This document shows, one piece after another, positions 1 to 5,019 of a DNA stretch of 5,019 nucleotides. The DNA comes from Thermoplasmata archaeon. GTDB taxonomy: Bacteria > Actinomycetota > Acidimicrobiia > Acidimicrobiales > Acidimicrobiaceae. The stretch is taken from assembly GCA_021836665.1 (NCBI GenBank), contig JAKBHQ010000344.1:1-5019 (forward strand), written 5' to 3'. Position 1 is the first letter of the stretch. Each line of letters starts with the position of its first letter. Position numbers and translations under genes: made by a program. Below the pieces are notes generated by a model that ran no database searches, was not told where the DNA came from, and saw only the letters and a list, made by a program, of their open reading frames with translations.

Positions 1-168
1 GCATCGGGTGGCGGGGTGGCAACCGAAGTTGAGACTGTGAAGGTAACCTATAGGCCTCCTGTGGTCACCCTGGTAGGCGTTGGTCTCGCTATGGCGTTTA
101 CGATTGTTTTTGGTATCTACTCGTCGCCATTGATAACCTTTGCCCACCAAGCGGTGTTAATGCACTGA
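1..168 (+). CDS. nuoN: NADH-quinone oxidoreductase subunit N, C-terminal fragment (5' end outside window)
   Basis: An open frame runs from the left edge to TGA at 166-168 and gives 55 residues. The fragment begins with a Gly/Ala/Ser-rich linker, then a short charged stretch (TEVETVKVTYRPP), then one hydrophobic helix (about residues 21-42, VVTLVGVGLAMAFTIVFGIY). It ends with SSPLITFAHQAVLMH. NuoN, a proton-pumping antiporter-like membrane subunit of complex I, typically ends this way in Actinobacteria: a last transmembrane helix, a Gly-(I/V)-x-Pro/Ser-x-P-L turn and a short amphipathic A-rich tail. The resemblance is to the general pattern, so another polytopic membrane protein cannot be excluded from 55 residues. 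If it is NuoN, the rest of the nuo operon would lie to the left, since nuoN is usually its last gene. It converges on the leftward ctaA unit. Confidence 0.65.
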   Translation, partial: ASGGGVATEVETVKVTYRPPVVTLVGVGLAMAFTIVFGIYSSPLITFAHQAVLMH

Positions 169-181
169 GATTGCTCTAAAA

Positions 182-204
182 AGTGGTCGGACCCATTGAC
201 CACT
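182..204 (+). terminator. Hairpin 14 nt after the nuoN stop, possible weak terminator
   Basis: AGTGGTC (182-188) is a perfect 7-bp inverted match to GACCACT (198-204), with a 9-nt loop whose ends can add two G·U pairs. It lies just after the stop of the nuoN fragment. There is no T tract after it (GGATTGGTGC follows), so it is not a canonical intrinsic terminator. It may serve as a 3'-end stabilising or U-less terminator structure. Confidence 0.3.
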
Positions 205-262
205 GGATTGGTGCTTTGGATGTGCGGCCGAGGGATCGGTAGAGTCTTACGAAGTGTCGTTT

Positions 263-294
263 GTGCCCCTGGTAGAGATATCTGCCAGGGGCAC
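263..294 (+). terminator. Strong 14-bp hairpin, likely 3' end of the nuoN transcript
   Basis: GTGCCCCTGG (263-272) pairs perfectly with CCAGGGGCAC (285-294). In the rightward transcript the stem extends inward through a U·G pair (273/284) and three more Watson-Crick pairs (274-276 with 281-283), closing a GATA tetraloop at 277-280. On the leftward transcript the 273/284 position is an A/C mismatch, so the structure is better on the plus strand. It lies 95 nt after the nuoN stop in a convergent gap, which is where a terminator is expected. No T run follows on either strand, so it would be a non-canonical terminator or an RNA-stability element. Confidence 0.5.
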
Positions 295-598
295 TCGTAT
301 CATCGTCCACTCAGCAATGCAGAGGACCGGATTGATTAGGCGAAGGCTTCCTGCCAACGAAGAACTTAGGGAACACAGGACAGCTTGGATTTCGCTTTTA
401 GGCCCTTTTCGGCAGGGATCTATTTCGCCTGTTGGTTATGCAGGTCGCCTGGGGGCTAGCGAGGCAAAACAGAAGGTCAATTGGCTGCGAGGCCGCTCTG
501 GGCTGTATCGCTTACTTGAAGATTACTTCTGCCCGCTGTTTGTGCCAATTGGACTTACGTTTGCTTGCCAGGACGAACTATAACGGAATTGCCAAATG

Positions 599-1534
599 CT
601 AGCTCTGGAGCGTGTCCTTCTTTAGAGTTTCCTTCGCCGCTACCACCACGATGGTCAAGACCACCCATAAAGTACCCGCGGCGATGAGATGCAGGTCCGC
701 CCAAAAGGCACTTGACTTGGTAAGGGCCGATGCTGCTCCGAGCGAAGCGACACCAGCCAAGAGGACCAACAGCACCACCGACCAACTTCGCCAAATTTTT
801 GTGCCAGCTGACCAGCCGTGAGCTACCAGCACAATGATTGACGCTGCAGCAACGGTTGCAAAGAATCGATGAACCAATGCTACATAGACGAGCCGTGTGG
901 GGCCTGGGTCGAAGCATACCGGCCAGGTCGGACAGGCCGCTCCCGCCCCAGCGGCGACAACTATGCTTCCCGAAAGGAGTAGTACGAGCGTCGACCCTAA
1001 GGCGATTATTCCCCACCGTTTGCTTAGCGGTGACAAGGGGTATTCGGCCTTCCCGGAGAAGGCGATTACCGCAGTCACTACGGTGACGGATAGGAAGATT
1101 AAACCCACAATCAAATGTAGCGTCACTGTCCAAGGCGCATTCTTGGCCAGCACCGTTAGCCCGCCCAAAAATACTTGGAGAATGACCAGCGCCAATGAGA
1201 CCAGGGCTGGCTTTTTGGTCGCCATTGAGTTTTTTGAGCGTCTAGCTAGCAGGTAGGTAGCTAATACTAGGACGCTGACGATCGATGCGAGGTATCGATG
1301 AGATTCTTCGAGAATTGGATGGAGATGGTAGATGGGTCCCAACTGGTCGTAGCAGAGGGGCCAGGACGGGCAGCCCATTCCCGAGTTGGTTACCCTGACA
1401 GTACTACCGAGCCCAACTAAAGCCAGGGTGAGCGCAGCGGTCGCTGCGGATAGCCACGCAAGCCTGTTGTCTCTTTTAGGTCTTGAGCTCGACTCTAGAT
1501 CTGAAGTGAGACCAGGAGTTGTGTCGTTTAGCAT
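599..1534 (-). CDS. ctaA: Heme A synthase (CtaA/COX15 family)
   Basis: The product has 311 residues, the usual length for bacterial CtaA. This integral membrane enzyme oxidises the C8 methyl of heme O to the formyl group of heme A, the cofactor of aa3-type cytochrome c oxidase. About eight hydrophobic helices are visible (near 25-45, 80-98, 108-128, 135-158, 172-196, 215-238, 250-272, 277-300), arranged as two similar four-helix halves. Family motifs are intact. They include VRVTNSGMGCPSWPLC with the cysteine pair C55/C61, EESHR with E77 and H79, TLH with H140, the second cysteine pair C201/C207 (CPTWPVC), H222 in VHRFF, and H282 in WADLHL. The four histidines match the heme ligands known for the family. 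The ATG start at 1534 is preceded by CGGAG with a 6-nt spacer. The first ~22 residues are a polar cytoplasmic tail. It lies 134 nt downstream of the large membrane protein in the same direction and may be cotranscribed or use the promoter suggested at 1582-1610. No ctaB (heme O synthase) is seen in the window. Confidence 0.95.
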   Translation of the reverse strand: MLNDTTPGLTSDLESSSRPKRDNRLAWLSAATAALTLALVGLGSTVRVTNSGMGCPSWPLCYDQLGPIYHLHPILEESHRYLASIVSVLVLATYLLARRSKNSMATKKPALVSLALVILQVFLGGLTVLAKNAPWTVTLHLIVGLIFLSVTVVTAVIAFSGKAEYPLSPLSKRWGIIALGSTLVLLLSGSIVVAAGAGAACPTWPVCFDPGPTRLVYVALVHRFFATVAAASIIVLVAHGWSAGTKIWRSWSVVLLVLLAGVASLGAASALTKSSAFWADLHLIAAGTLWVVLTIVVVAAKETLKKDTLQS

Positions 1535-1540
1535 TTAATT

Positions 1541-1545
1541 CTCCG
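1541..1545 (-). promoter_or_regulatory. Ribosome-binding site of ctaA
   Basis: On the minus strand CGGAG lies 6 nt before the ATG at 1534. It supports this start over the downstream in-frame ATG at residue 53, which would remove the first helix and the first heme/cysteine motif region. Confidence 0.7.
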
Positions 1546-1551
1546 AAATAT

Positions 1552-1566
1552 GCTTCGTTTTGAAGC
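1552..1566 (-). other. Small hairpin in the ctaA leader
   Basis: GCTTC (1552-1556) and GAAGC (1562-1566) form a 5-bp stem with a 5-nt loop. In the ctaA mRNA the stem ends about 7 nt before the ribosome-binding site. It is too short to claim a regulatory function, but it is the only structure close to the ctaA start. Confidence 0.2.
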
Positions 1567-1581
1567 GCTTGTTGTTTCTCG

Positions 1582-1610
1582 ATCTTGCCAGATGGATTGG
1601 TTCGGGTCAA
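1582..1610 (-). promoter_or_regulatory. Possible ctaA promoter (-35 TTGACC, -10 CAAGAT)
   Basis: Reading leftward, TTGACC (1610-1605) matches five of six bases of the sigma-70 -35 consensus. It is followed after exactly 17 nt by CAAGAT (1587-1582), which matches only A2, A5 and T6 of TATAAT. Transcription would start about 40 nt before the ctaA ATG. The -35 is good and the -10 is weak, so this is a candidate only. It would allow ctaA to be expressed apart from the upstream membrane-protein gene. Confidence 0.3.
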
Positions 1611-1626
1611 AAATCGAACTCACCGT

Positions 1627-1654
1627 CGGGCTGGGGTCTTTTGCAAAGAGCCCG
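1627..1654 (-). terminator. Imperfect hairpin after the large membrane-protein gene
   Basis: CGGGCT (1627-1632) pairs with AGCCCG (1649-1654), and the inner CTTT/AAAG (1638-1641 with 1645-1648) stacks on it, leaving a 5-nt one-sided bulge (1633-1637). In the leftward transcript it begins about 15 nt after the stop at 1669. A T5 tract occurs only some 13 nt past the stem, so this is at best a weak or partial terminator between the large gene and ctaA. Confidence 0.3.
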
Positions 1655-1668
1655 CTTGCAGGCATGGA

Positions 1669-4600
1669 TCACGATGAATTACTCTTTGGCTCGCTTGACG
1701 AGTCGGCGCTCCTTCGGGCCGGACCGGAACCTTTTTCCTGATCTTGGCCGAGGAACCGGCCAATGACCGGTATCTCCCAGAATGATTCGGCTTTGGCAAC
1801 CGCCAGCAGGACTGACGGCAAGGTCTCGAGTTTGTCGTAGATCAGGTAGCGAGGAGACCAATCCGGATCAAATTTCGAGTTAAATTTCCAAAGGGACTCG
1901 ATTTGCATTGAGTCGGAGAGTCGCTTGAGCACCATCTTCTCCACACGCTGAGTTATTCCGTCGCCTCGCTCTCCGGCGAGGACTCCGCGCATGGTGGCAA
2001 AGTTCAATGAGAGGTGAGTTTTCCCTCGAGTCTTTAGATGTTCGATCGTTTCAACTATCATGAAGTCGATGAGACCGTTCGGGTGTTCCCCTATGTCCCG
2101 CCTCATTAGATCCAAGCTGTATCCATCGATTCCTGGCGCTGGAACCCATTGGCAGAAACCGACCAAAGTGCCCTTTGGGTCGTTACAGCAAGTGATTAGT
2201 ATCTCCTCGTCGACTGGATCGGCAACCCGCCCGAGCGTCATCGAGAAGCCCCTTTCGGCGTCACCCTTTCGGGACCTGGTCATCACTTCCAAGATCTGAT
2301 CTTTGATCTCGGGGGTAATCTCTGAGGGCGAGCGAAACTCAGAAGTGTAGCCGTATTTTCTAACACGATTCACTGCTTGGCGAAGACCCTTGTGCGCCTT
2401 TCCTTCCAGTGACAAAGCGTACACGTCGACTACCGCCTCATCTCCGATGTAGTACTCATGTAGTCCGACGGAGCGATAGAATTCGACCCATTCCTGTGAA
2501 GCACCCAAAACCGCTATTGACTTTCCTCTAGAGCGAAGTGTCGAAATGAGCTCTTTAGCCGCTTGTTTTGCGCCCACTTCCGGTCCGATTGGGTCGGGTG
2601 ATATTAGACAAGTCGATCCGTAGTTTGCGTATGCGATTAAAGTGTCATGCGATACGAAGTGCTCTTTGTCATCGCGCAGGGCAAAATAGTCCAGAGTCCC
2701 CTTGGAGTAGTTAGCAACTATTTCTCGTTCGGACAGCCCGGAGGAAGTTCGAAGGTAGTGTTCCGAGGTGAGCTCTGCGACATATGGAAGGAAGAGCCCA
2801 GCCACTAAGTAAATTGCGATTCCGATTGTCGCCGTGAACAGGGTCGGCGAGATAAAGCGATTCAGAAGGTGAGGAAGGATTCCAATCGGGGACGCAATCA
2901 TCCGAGAGGCCGCAGCGACAATTGCTCTGCTGACGGTGATCCGTCTTGTATGTCGCTGGAAAGTACCGTCGAGCCAAATAGAGGCCGTCCCGATCAGCAG
3001 GGTGAGGATCCAGTATGAAATGGCTTTTATTATTCGAGTTAAAAACTTTTCGCGGGACCCTCGCTGATCGAAAGCGGCACGGTTTTGCAGGAGAAATGCG
3101 AGGAGTATCAAGAGGGCGGTAGCCTCCTCGAAGTCACCACCTTTTAGAAGATTAGATAAAACTCCAATAGCAACCGCAGACGTCGAGATGGTCCAGGCGA
3201 GTCTCTGGCCTTTTGAGATTCCGAAACTCAAGCCTAAAAGCGCCACGCCTATGAGGGCCGTGGTTGCATCTGCAAAAGTCGCAACATTAGAGGGAAGAAA
3301 TTCAAGGATGTCCCTAAGTCGGCTTCGTAACGGAGGAGTTAGAGCCGAAGCCAGGTCGATGATACCAAGGGCCAGTACTGAAATATGGGCTATTCGTCGT
3401 GGTCTAAGAAACCTAATGAGCTCCCTCGGGTCTATTTCGGCGTAGTCCTGCCCACCTGGAAGTGAAGCGATAAGCGATGGCGCATTTGGGAAGGTCCGAT
3501 CTTGGCTGGAGACTATCCGATTTATGAGAGGAACGTATGTTGATGCGGTGAATCCAAAAAGTTCTATTTTGAGGGTGTCATCTGCACTCAGTTCGAGCCA
3601 ACTCACCTCTGAAATTACTGAGTAAGTAGCTGGCAGACCCATTCGGCCCGGCCTCTTTTTGAGAATTGGCAGGGTGCCGCCTGGATTGGCAAAGTAACCA
3701 GATCCGACTTTGATAAGTTCAGGCTGGCGGTTATGGGCTGCTATTAGGGCCTTGTAACCCTTTCGCAATACGCTTTGGGCCCCGATCCTGCTCGCTATAT
3801 TTAGGTCTCTTTTCGTGCCCATAGTCGTCGGGGAGGCCTTGGAAAGCGCTGAATAAACCCTCTGAGCCAGGAAGAGTATTATCGAAATTACCACGATGAT
3901 GTCGATGAGTGCTGTAAAAAACAATAGTTCTATCCGCAGCCTGCCAAGGGACTGAAGGCTCTTTAGCCGACCGATTCCAGGGAGGGTAGCAAGCAGTGGT
4001 ATTCGCAAAAGAACCATGAATGCGATGGGTATCAAAGCAAAGAAGCTGTACTTGAGGACTTTGGAGTAGACGATCCGAGAAGCAGCCAATCCAGCCAGGT
4101 CCTCCGGGTCTTGAAGACGCTCGGCTCCCCAGAGGAGCGACGAACCTTCGCGGAGTGACTTGGGCAATACGTCTTTTAAGCGATGTGTCGCCCACGGAGT
4201 GTCGAATGGCGAATAAGGGTCAGAGGCTTTAGCATTTTCATCAAACTCCCTGCCGGAAGTGACTAGAACCCGTTCGGTCCGGTTTAGTGAGTGAAAGCGA
4301 ACCTCTAGCTCTAAACATAGGGTCGCTCCGAGCCGGGCAGTGACCACATTGGATAGTTCTTCGTCCCAGGCGAGCGAGCGGTCTTTAAGCCCCGGCACGA
4401 TGATGACACGTCCATTGTGGTTTTTTGCAAAGTTAGCGATGAAGTCGACAACCTGCTCGTTTGCACGAAGGGCCTCCTTGGCTGGTCCCCCCTCACCAAT
4501 AGCCGGGTCAGCGTAGCCAAGGTCTAGAAAGTTTCCCAAGACAATCAGGTGACCATTGCCTTTGAATTCTGCTAGGGCTTCGACGAGTCTTGAAGTGTTC

Positions 4601-4755
4601 GAACTTGAAAGTCGCGGATCGCTGGAACTGGTCAGGCTGGAAAGGCTTAGGTCCGAGACAACCAGGACCTTTTCGTTTTGGGATACATCTAGGATGCCCA
4701 GTCTTGGACACCACTTAGAGGGGGAAAGCAAGTAACCTTTGAGGTTTTCCTGCAA
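1669..4755 (-). CDS. Multidomain membrane protein: degenerate metallophosphoesterase domain + LysX/MprF-like (DUF2156) aminoacyltransferase
   Basis: The product has 1028 residues. Residues ~28-400 follow the order of motifs of metallophosphoesterases, but with ligands changed: D35-L-S for DxH, G74-N-F-L-D for GDxxD, G122-L-K-D for GNHD, G168-R-E-F-D for GHxFD, A340-H-N-R for GHTH. Two helices (~235-256, ~275-297) are inserted before the last motif. A membrane block follows (helices near 455-473, 492-513, 518-537, 543-558, 572-595, 636-660). Residues ~675-985 are a DUF2156/LPG-synthase-type domain with GTLDYFALRDDKEHF, ISPDPIGP, VLGAS, LRQAVNRVRKYGY, RKGDAERGFSMTLGR, SLDLMRRD..HPNG.IDFM, LSLNFA and FNSKFDPDWSPRY. 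The tail (~1005-1028) is Ser-rich and polar. Members of this family move an amino acid from aminoacyl-tRNA to phosphatidylglycerol in the cytoplasmic membrane, altering surface charge. The amino acid used here cannot be read. No LysRS domain follows, unlike mycobacterial LysX. The TTG start is the first possible one after an in-frame TGA and has AAGGTG 7 nt upstream. The stop is TGA at 1671-1669. Confidence 0.85.
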   Translation of the reverse strand: MQENLKGYLLSPSKWCPRLGILDVSQNEKVLVVSDLSLSSLTSSSDPRLSSSNTSRLVEALAEFKGNGHLIVLGNFLDLGYADPAIGEGGPAKEALRANEQVVDFIANFAKNHNGRVIIVPGLKDRSLAWDEELSNVVTARLGATLCLELEVRFHSLNRTERVLVTSGREFDENAKASDPYSPFDTPWATHRLKDVLPKSLREGSSLLWGAERLQDPEDLAGLAASRIVYSKVLKYSFFALIPIAFMVLLRIPLLATLPGIGRLKSLQSLGRLRIELLFFTALIDIIVVISIILFLAQRVYSALSKASPTTMGTKRDLNIASRIGAQSVLRKGYKALIAAHNRQPELIKVGSGYFANPGGTLPILKKRPGRMGLPATYSVISEVSWLELSADDTLKIELFGFTASTYVPLINRIVSSQDRTFPNAPSLIASLPGGQDYAEIDPRELIRFLRPRRIAHISVLALGIIDLASALTPPLRSRLRDILEFLPSNVATFADATTALIGVALLGLSFGISKGQRLAWTISTSAVAIGVLSNLLKGGDFEEATALLILLAFLLQNRAAFDQRGSREKFLTRIIKAISYWILTLLIGTASIWLDGTFQRHTRRITVSRAIVAAASRMIASPIGILPHLLNRFISPTLFTATIGIAIYLVAGLFLPYVAELTSEHYLRTSSGLSEREIVANYSKGTLDYFALRDDKEHFVSHDTLIAYANYGSTCLISPDPIGPEVGAKQAAKELISTLRSRGKSIAVLGASQEWVEFYRSVGLHEYYIGDEAVVDVYALSLEGKAHKGLRQAVNRVRKYGYTSEFRSPSEITPEIKDQILEVMTRSRKGDAERGFSMTLGRVADPVDEEILITCCNDPKGTLVGFCQWVPAPGIDGYSLDLMRRDIGEHPNGLIDFMIVETIEHLKTRGKTHLSLNFATMRGVLAGERGDGITQRVEKMVLKRLSDSMQIESLWKFNSKFDPDWSPRYLIYDKLETLPSVLLAVAKAESFWEIPVIGRFLGQDQEKGSGPARRSADSSSEPKSNSS

Positions 4756-4756
4756 A

Positions 4757-4816
4757 TTAAAGCACCTTCACATCTGGATGGTAAACATCTGAGCGATAAA
4801 TAGCGAGTCCTCTCAT
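4757..4816 (-). CDS. Possible 19-residue peptide ORF between the upstream CDS and the large membrane-protein gene
   Basis: The frame encodes MRGLAIYRSDVYHPDVKVL and ends with TAA at 4759-4757. Its ATG overlaps the stop of the upstream CDS as ATGA, and its stop leaves a single base before the TTG of the large gene. AAGGTG lies 7 nt before the ATG, the same arrangement as for the next gene. The ribosome-binding site of the large gene lies inside its last codons. This is the layout of a translational-coupling or leader peptide. The sequence itself matches no family that I recognise. Alternatives are a chance ORF, or the true N terminus of the large protein separated from it by a frameshift (the large gene is in the +1 frame relative to it). 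Confidence 0.35.
   Translation of the reverse strand: MRGLAIYRSDVYHPDVKVL
4763..4769 (-). promoter_or_regulatory. Ribosome-binding site deciding the TTG start at 4755
   Basis: On the minus strand GAAGGTG is followed by a 7-nt spacer and then TTG at 4755. An in-frame TGA overlaps the site just upstream, so no longer start is possible in this frame. The next in-frame candidate, TTG at residue 9, has no comparable site. Confidence 0.6.
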
Positions 4817-5019
4817 GATGATGCACCTTTTACAAGGTTCTCGTCTTGGACTTTACTATCACTAATCCAAGAGTCGTTCTCGTCTAGCCAATTATGGCCA
4901 GTATTGATACTGACCATAGCTTTTGTCTCTAGGTGATGAGTCATCTCGCCATCTGAAATGCCGCCTGTGTAAATCGACCCGGGAACGAACGGGGGGCTGG
5001 TCCCAAGCTGCCAAGGGCC
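4813..5019 (-). CDS. Unrecognised CDS, C-terminal fragment (5' end outside window)
   Basis: An open frame from the right edge to TGA at 4815-4813 gives the last 68 residues of a protein. It begins GPWQLGTSPPFVPGSIYTGG and continues as a hydrophilic, acidic stretch rich in Asp, Glu, Asn, Ser and His, with no membrane segment. The motif area near residues 36-46 (VSINTGHNWLD) and the turn-like PPFVPGS are notable, but I cannot assign a family. Codon use looks like that of the neighbouring genes. The stop overlaps the ATG of the 19-codon ORF (ATGA) and lies 57 nt before the large gene's TTG, so it is very likely in the same transcript. Nothing in the fragment supports a functional guess. Its reality rests on the frame staying open for the full 207 nt to the edge and on the tight spacing. 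Confidence 0.55.
   Translation of the reverse strand, partial: GPWQLGTSPPFVPGSIYTGGISDGEMTHHLETKAMVSINTGHNWLDENDSWISDSKVQDENLVKGASS
4824..4829 (-). promoter_or_regulatory. Ribosome-binding site of the 19-codon ORF
   Basis: AAGGTG on the minus strand, 7 nt before the ATG at 4816, lies inside the 3' end of the upstream CDS. Both motif and spacing are identical to the site at 4763-4768 in front of the large gene. Confidence 0.4.
4894..4917. repeat. Near-perfect 24-bp inverted repeat
   Basis: ATGGCCAGTAT (4894-4904) and ATACTGACCAT (4907-4917) are inverted copies separated by TG, with one mismatch at 4898/4913. The adjacent pair 4893/4918 also matches. In the leftward mRNA the mismatch becomes a G·U pair, so all 12 positions can pair. 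It lies inside the unrecognised upstream CDS, about 80 nt before its stop and about 140 nt before the TTG of the large gene. Possible roles are an operator-type dyad for a dimeric regulator or an mRNA hairpin. Coincidence within coding sequence remains possible. Confidence 0.5.

Larger units (their letters stand above)
169..598. other. Convergent intergenic region without a convincing gene
   Basis: These 430 bases lie between the stop of the rightward nuoN fragment and the stop of leftward ctaA. Two hairpins sit near the nuoN side (182-204 and 263-294). The rest contains only short imperfect inverted repeats, such as CCCT/AGGG near 403-418 and GCCT/AGGC near 447-464. No tRNA, rRNA, RNase P, tmRNA or SRP RNA signature was recognised on either strand. 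A 109-codon GTG-initiated frame at 254-583 (+) begins inside this gap. It runs through the perfect hairpin, has no good ribosome-binding site and no recognisable protein motif, so it is not called. The gap is long for a convergent junction and could hold a small RNA or a decayed gene, but nothing proves that. Confidence 0.6.

Noticed and set aside
545..552. CCAATTGG palindrome downstream of ctaA
   Set aside because: Only 8 bp with no loop, no extension of the pairing and no T tract, so it is not a credible terminator or operator.
254..583. 109-codon GTG-initiated frame on the plus strand in the convergent gap
   Set aside because: No usable ribosome-binding site, the start lies just before and the frame runs through the strong hairpin at 263-294, and the peptide shows no domain, membrane or repeat pattern.
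260..805. TTTGTGCC occurring three times on the plus strand (260-267, 539-546, 798-805)
   Set aside because: Eight bases only, irregular spacing, and the third copy lies within ctaA; most likely chance.
555..1133. 192-codon minus-strand frame overlapping ctaA
   Set aside because: It lies in another frame over the clear ctaA coding sequence, and its product is Arg/Cys/Gly-rich with no family resemblance.
1601..1620. GGTTCGGGTC...TCGAACTC, resembling a tRNA T arm
   Set aside because: The spacing does not fit a 5-bp T stem with a 7-nt loop, and no acceptor, D or anticodon arm can be found around it.
3731..4195. 154-codon minus-strand frame inside the large membrane-protein gene
   Set aside because: Out-of-frame reading of a well-supported gene; the peptide is low-complexity and shows no motif.

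Overview
The window reads as part of a bacterial, most likely actinobacterial, chromosome. Three signs point there: a C-terminal tail resembling subunit N of respiratory complex I, a CtaA/COX15-type heme A synthase with the two-cysteine-pair architecture, and a membrane protein whose second half closely resembles the transferase part of actinobacterial LysX/MprF proteins. Base composition looks close to balanced rather than strongly GC-rich, so a lineage such as the Acidimicrobiia is possible. The lineage is inference from reading alone.

Layout. Positions 1-168 (+) are the last 55 codons of a membrane protein, best read as NuoN. Positions 169-598 carry no convincing gene. This is the gap where the rightward nuoN transcript meets the leftward transcript of everything else, and it holds a strong 14-bp hairpin at 263-294 and a weaker one at 182-204. 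From 598 to the right edge everything reads leftward. In transcription order the genes are: an unrecognised CDS entering from the right edge (ending at 4813); a possible 19-codon ORF overlapping its stop by ATGA (4816-4757); a 1028-residue membrane protein starting with TTG (4755-1669); and, after a 134-nt gap with a possible promoter, ctaA (1534-599).

The large protein is the centre of interest. Its first ~400 residues follow the layout of a metallophosphoesterase, but nearly every metal-ligand motif is altered, and two membrane helices sit inside that domain. This is followed by a polytopic membrane block and a DUF2156/LPG-synthase-type aminoacyltransferase domain with well-kept family motifs. 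The working picture is a phospholipid-aminoacylating enzyme (amino acid from charged tRNA to phosphatidylglycerol or a similar lipid) carrying a probably non-catalytic phosphoesterase-like head. There is no lysyl-tRNA synthetase domain at its C terminus, unlike mycobacterial LysX, and no full N-terminal flippase block like that of MprF.

Functionally the window joins aerobic respiration (complex I, and heme A supply for aa3-type cytochrome oxidase) with membrane-lipid modification. The close chain upstream CDS / 19-codon ORF / TTG start, with two identical AAGGTG-N7 ribosome-binding arrangements, suggests translational coupling or a hidden frameshift. It is the second point that deserves a check.
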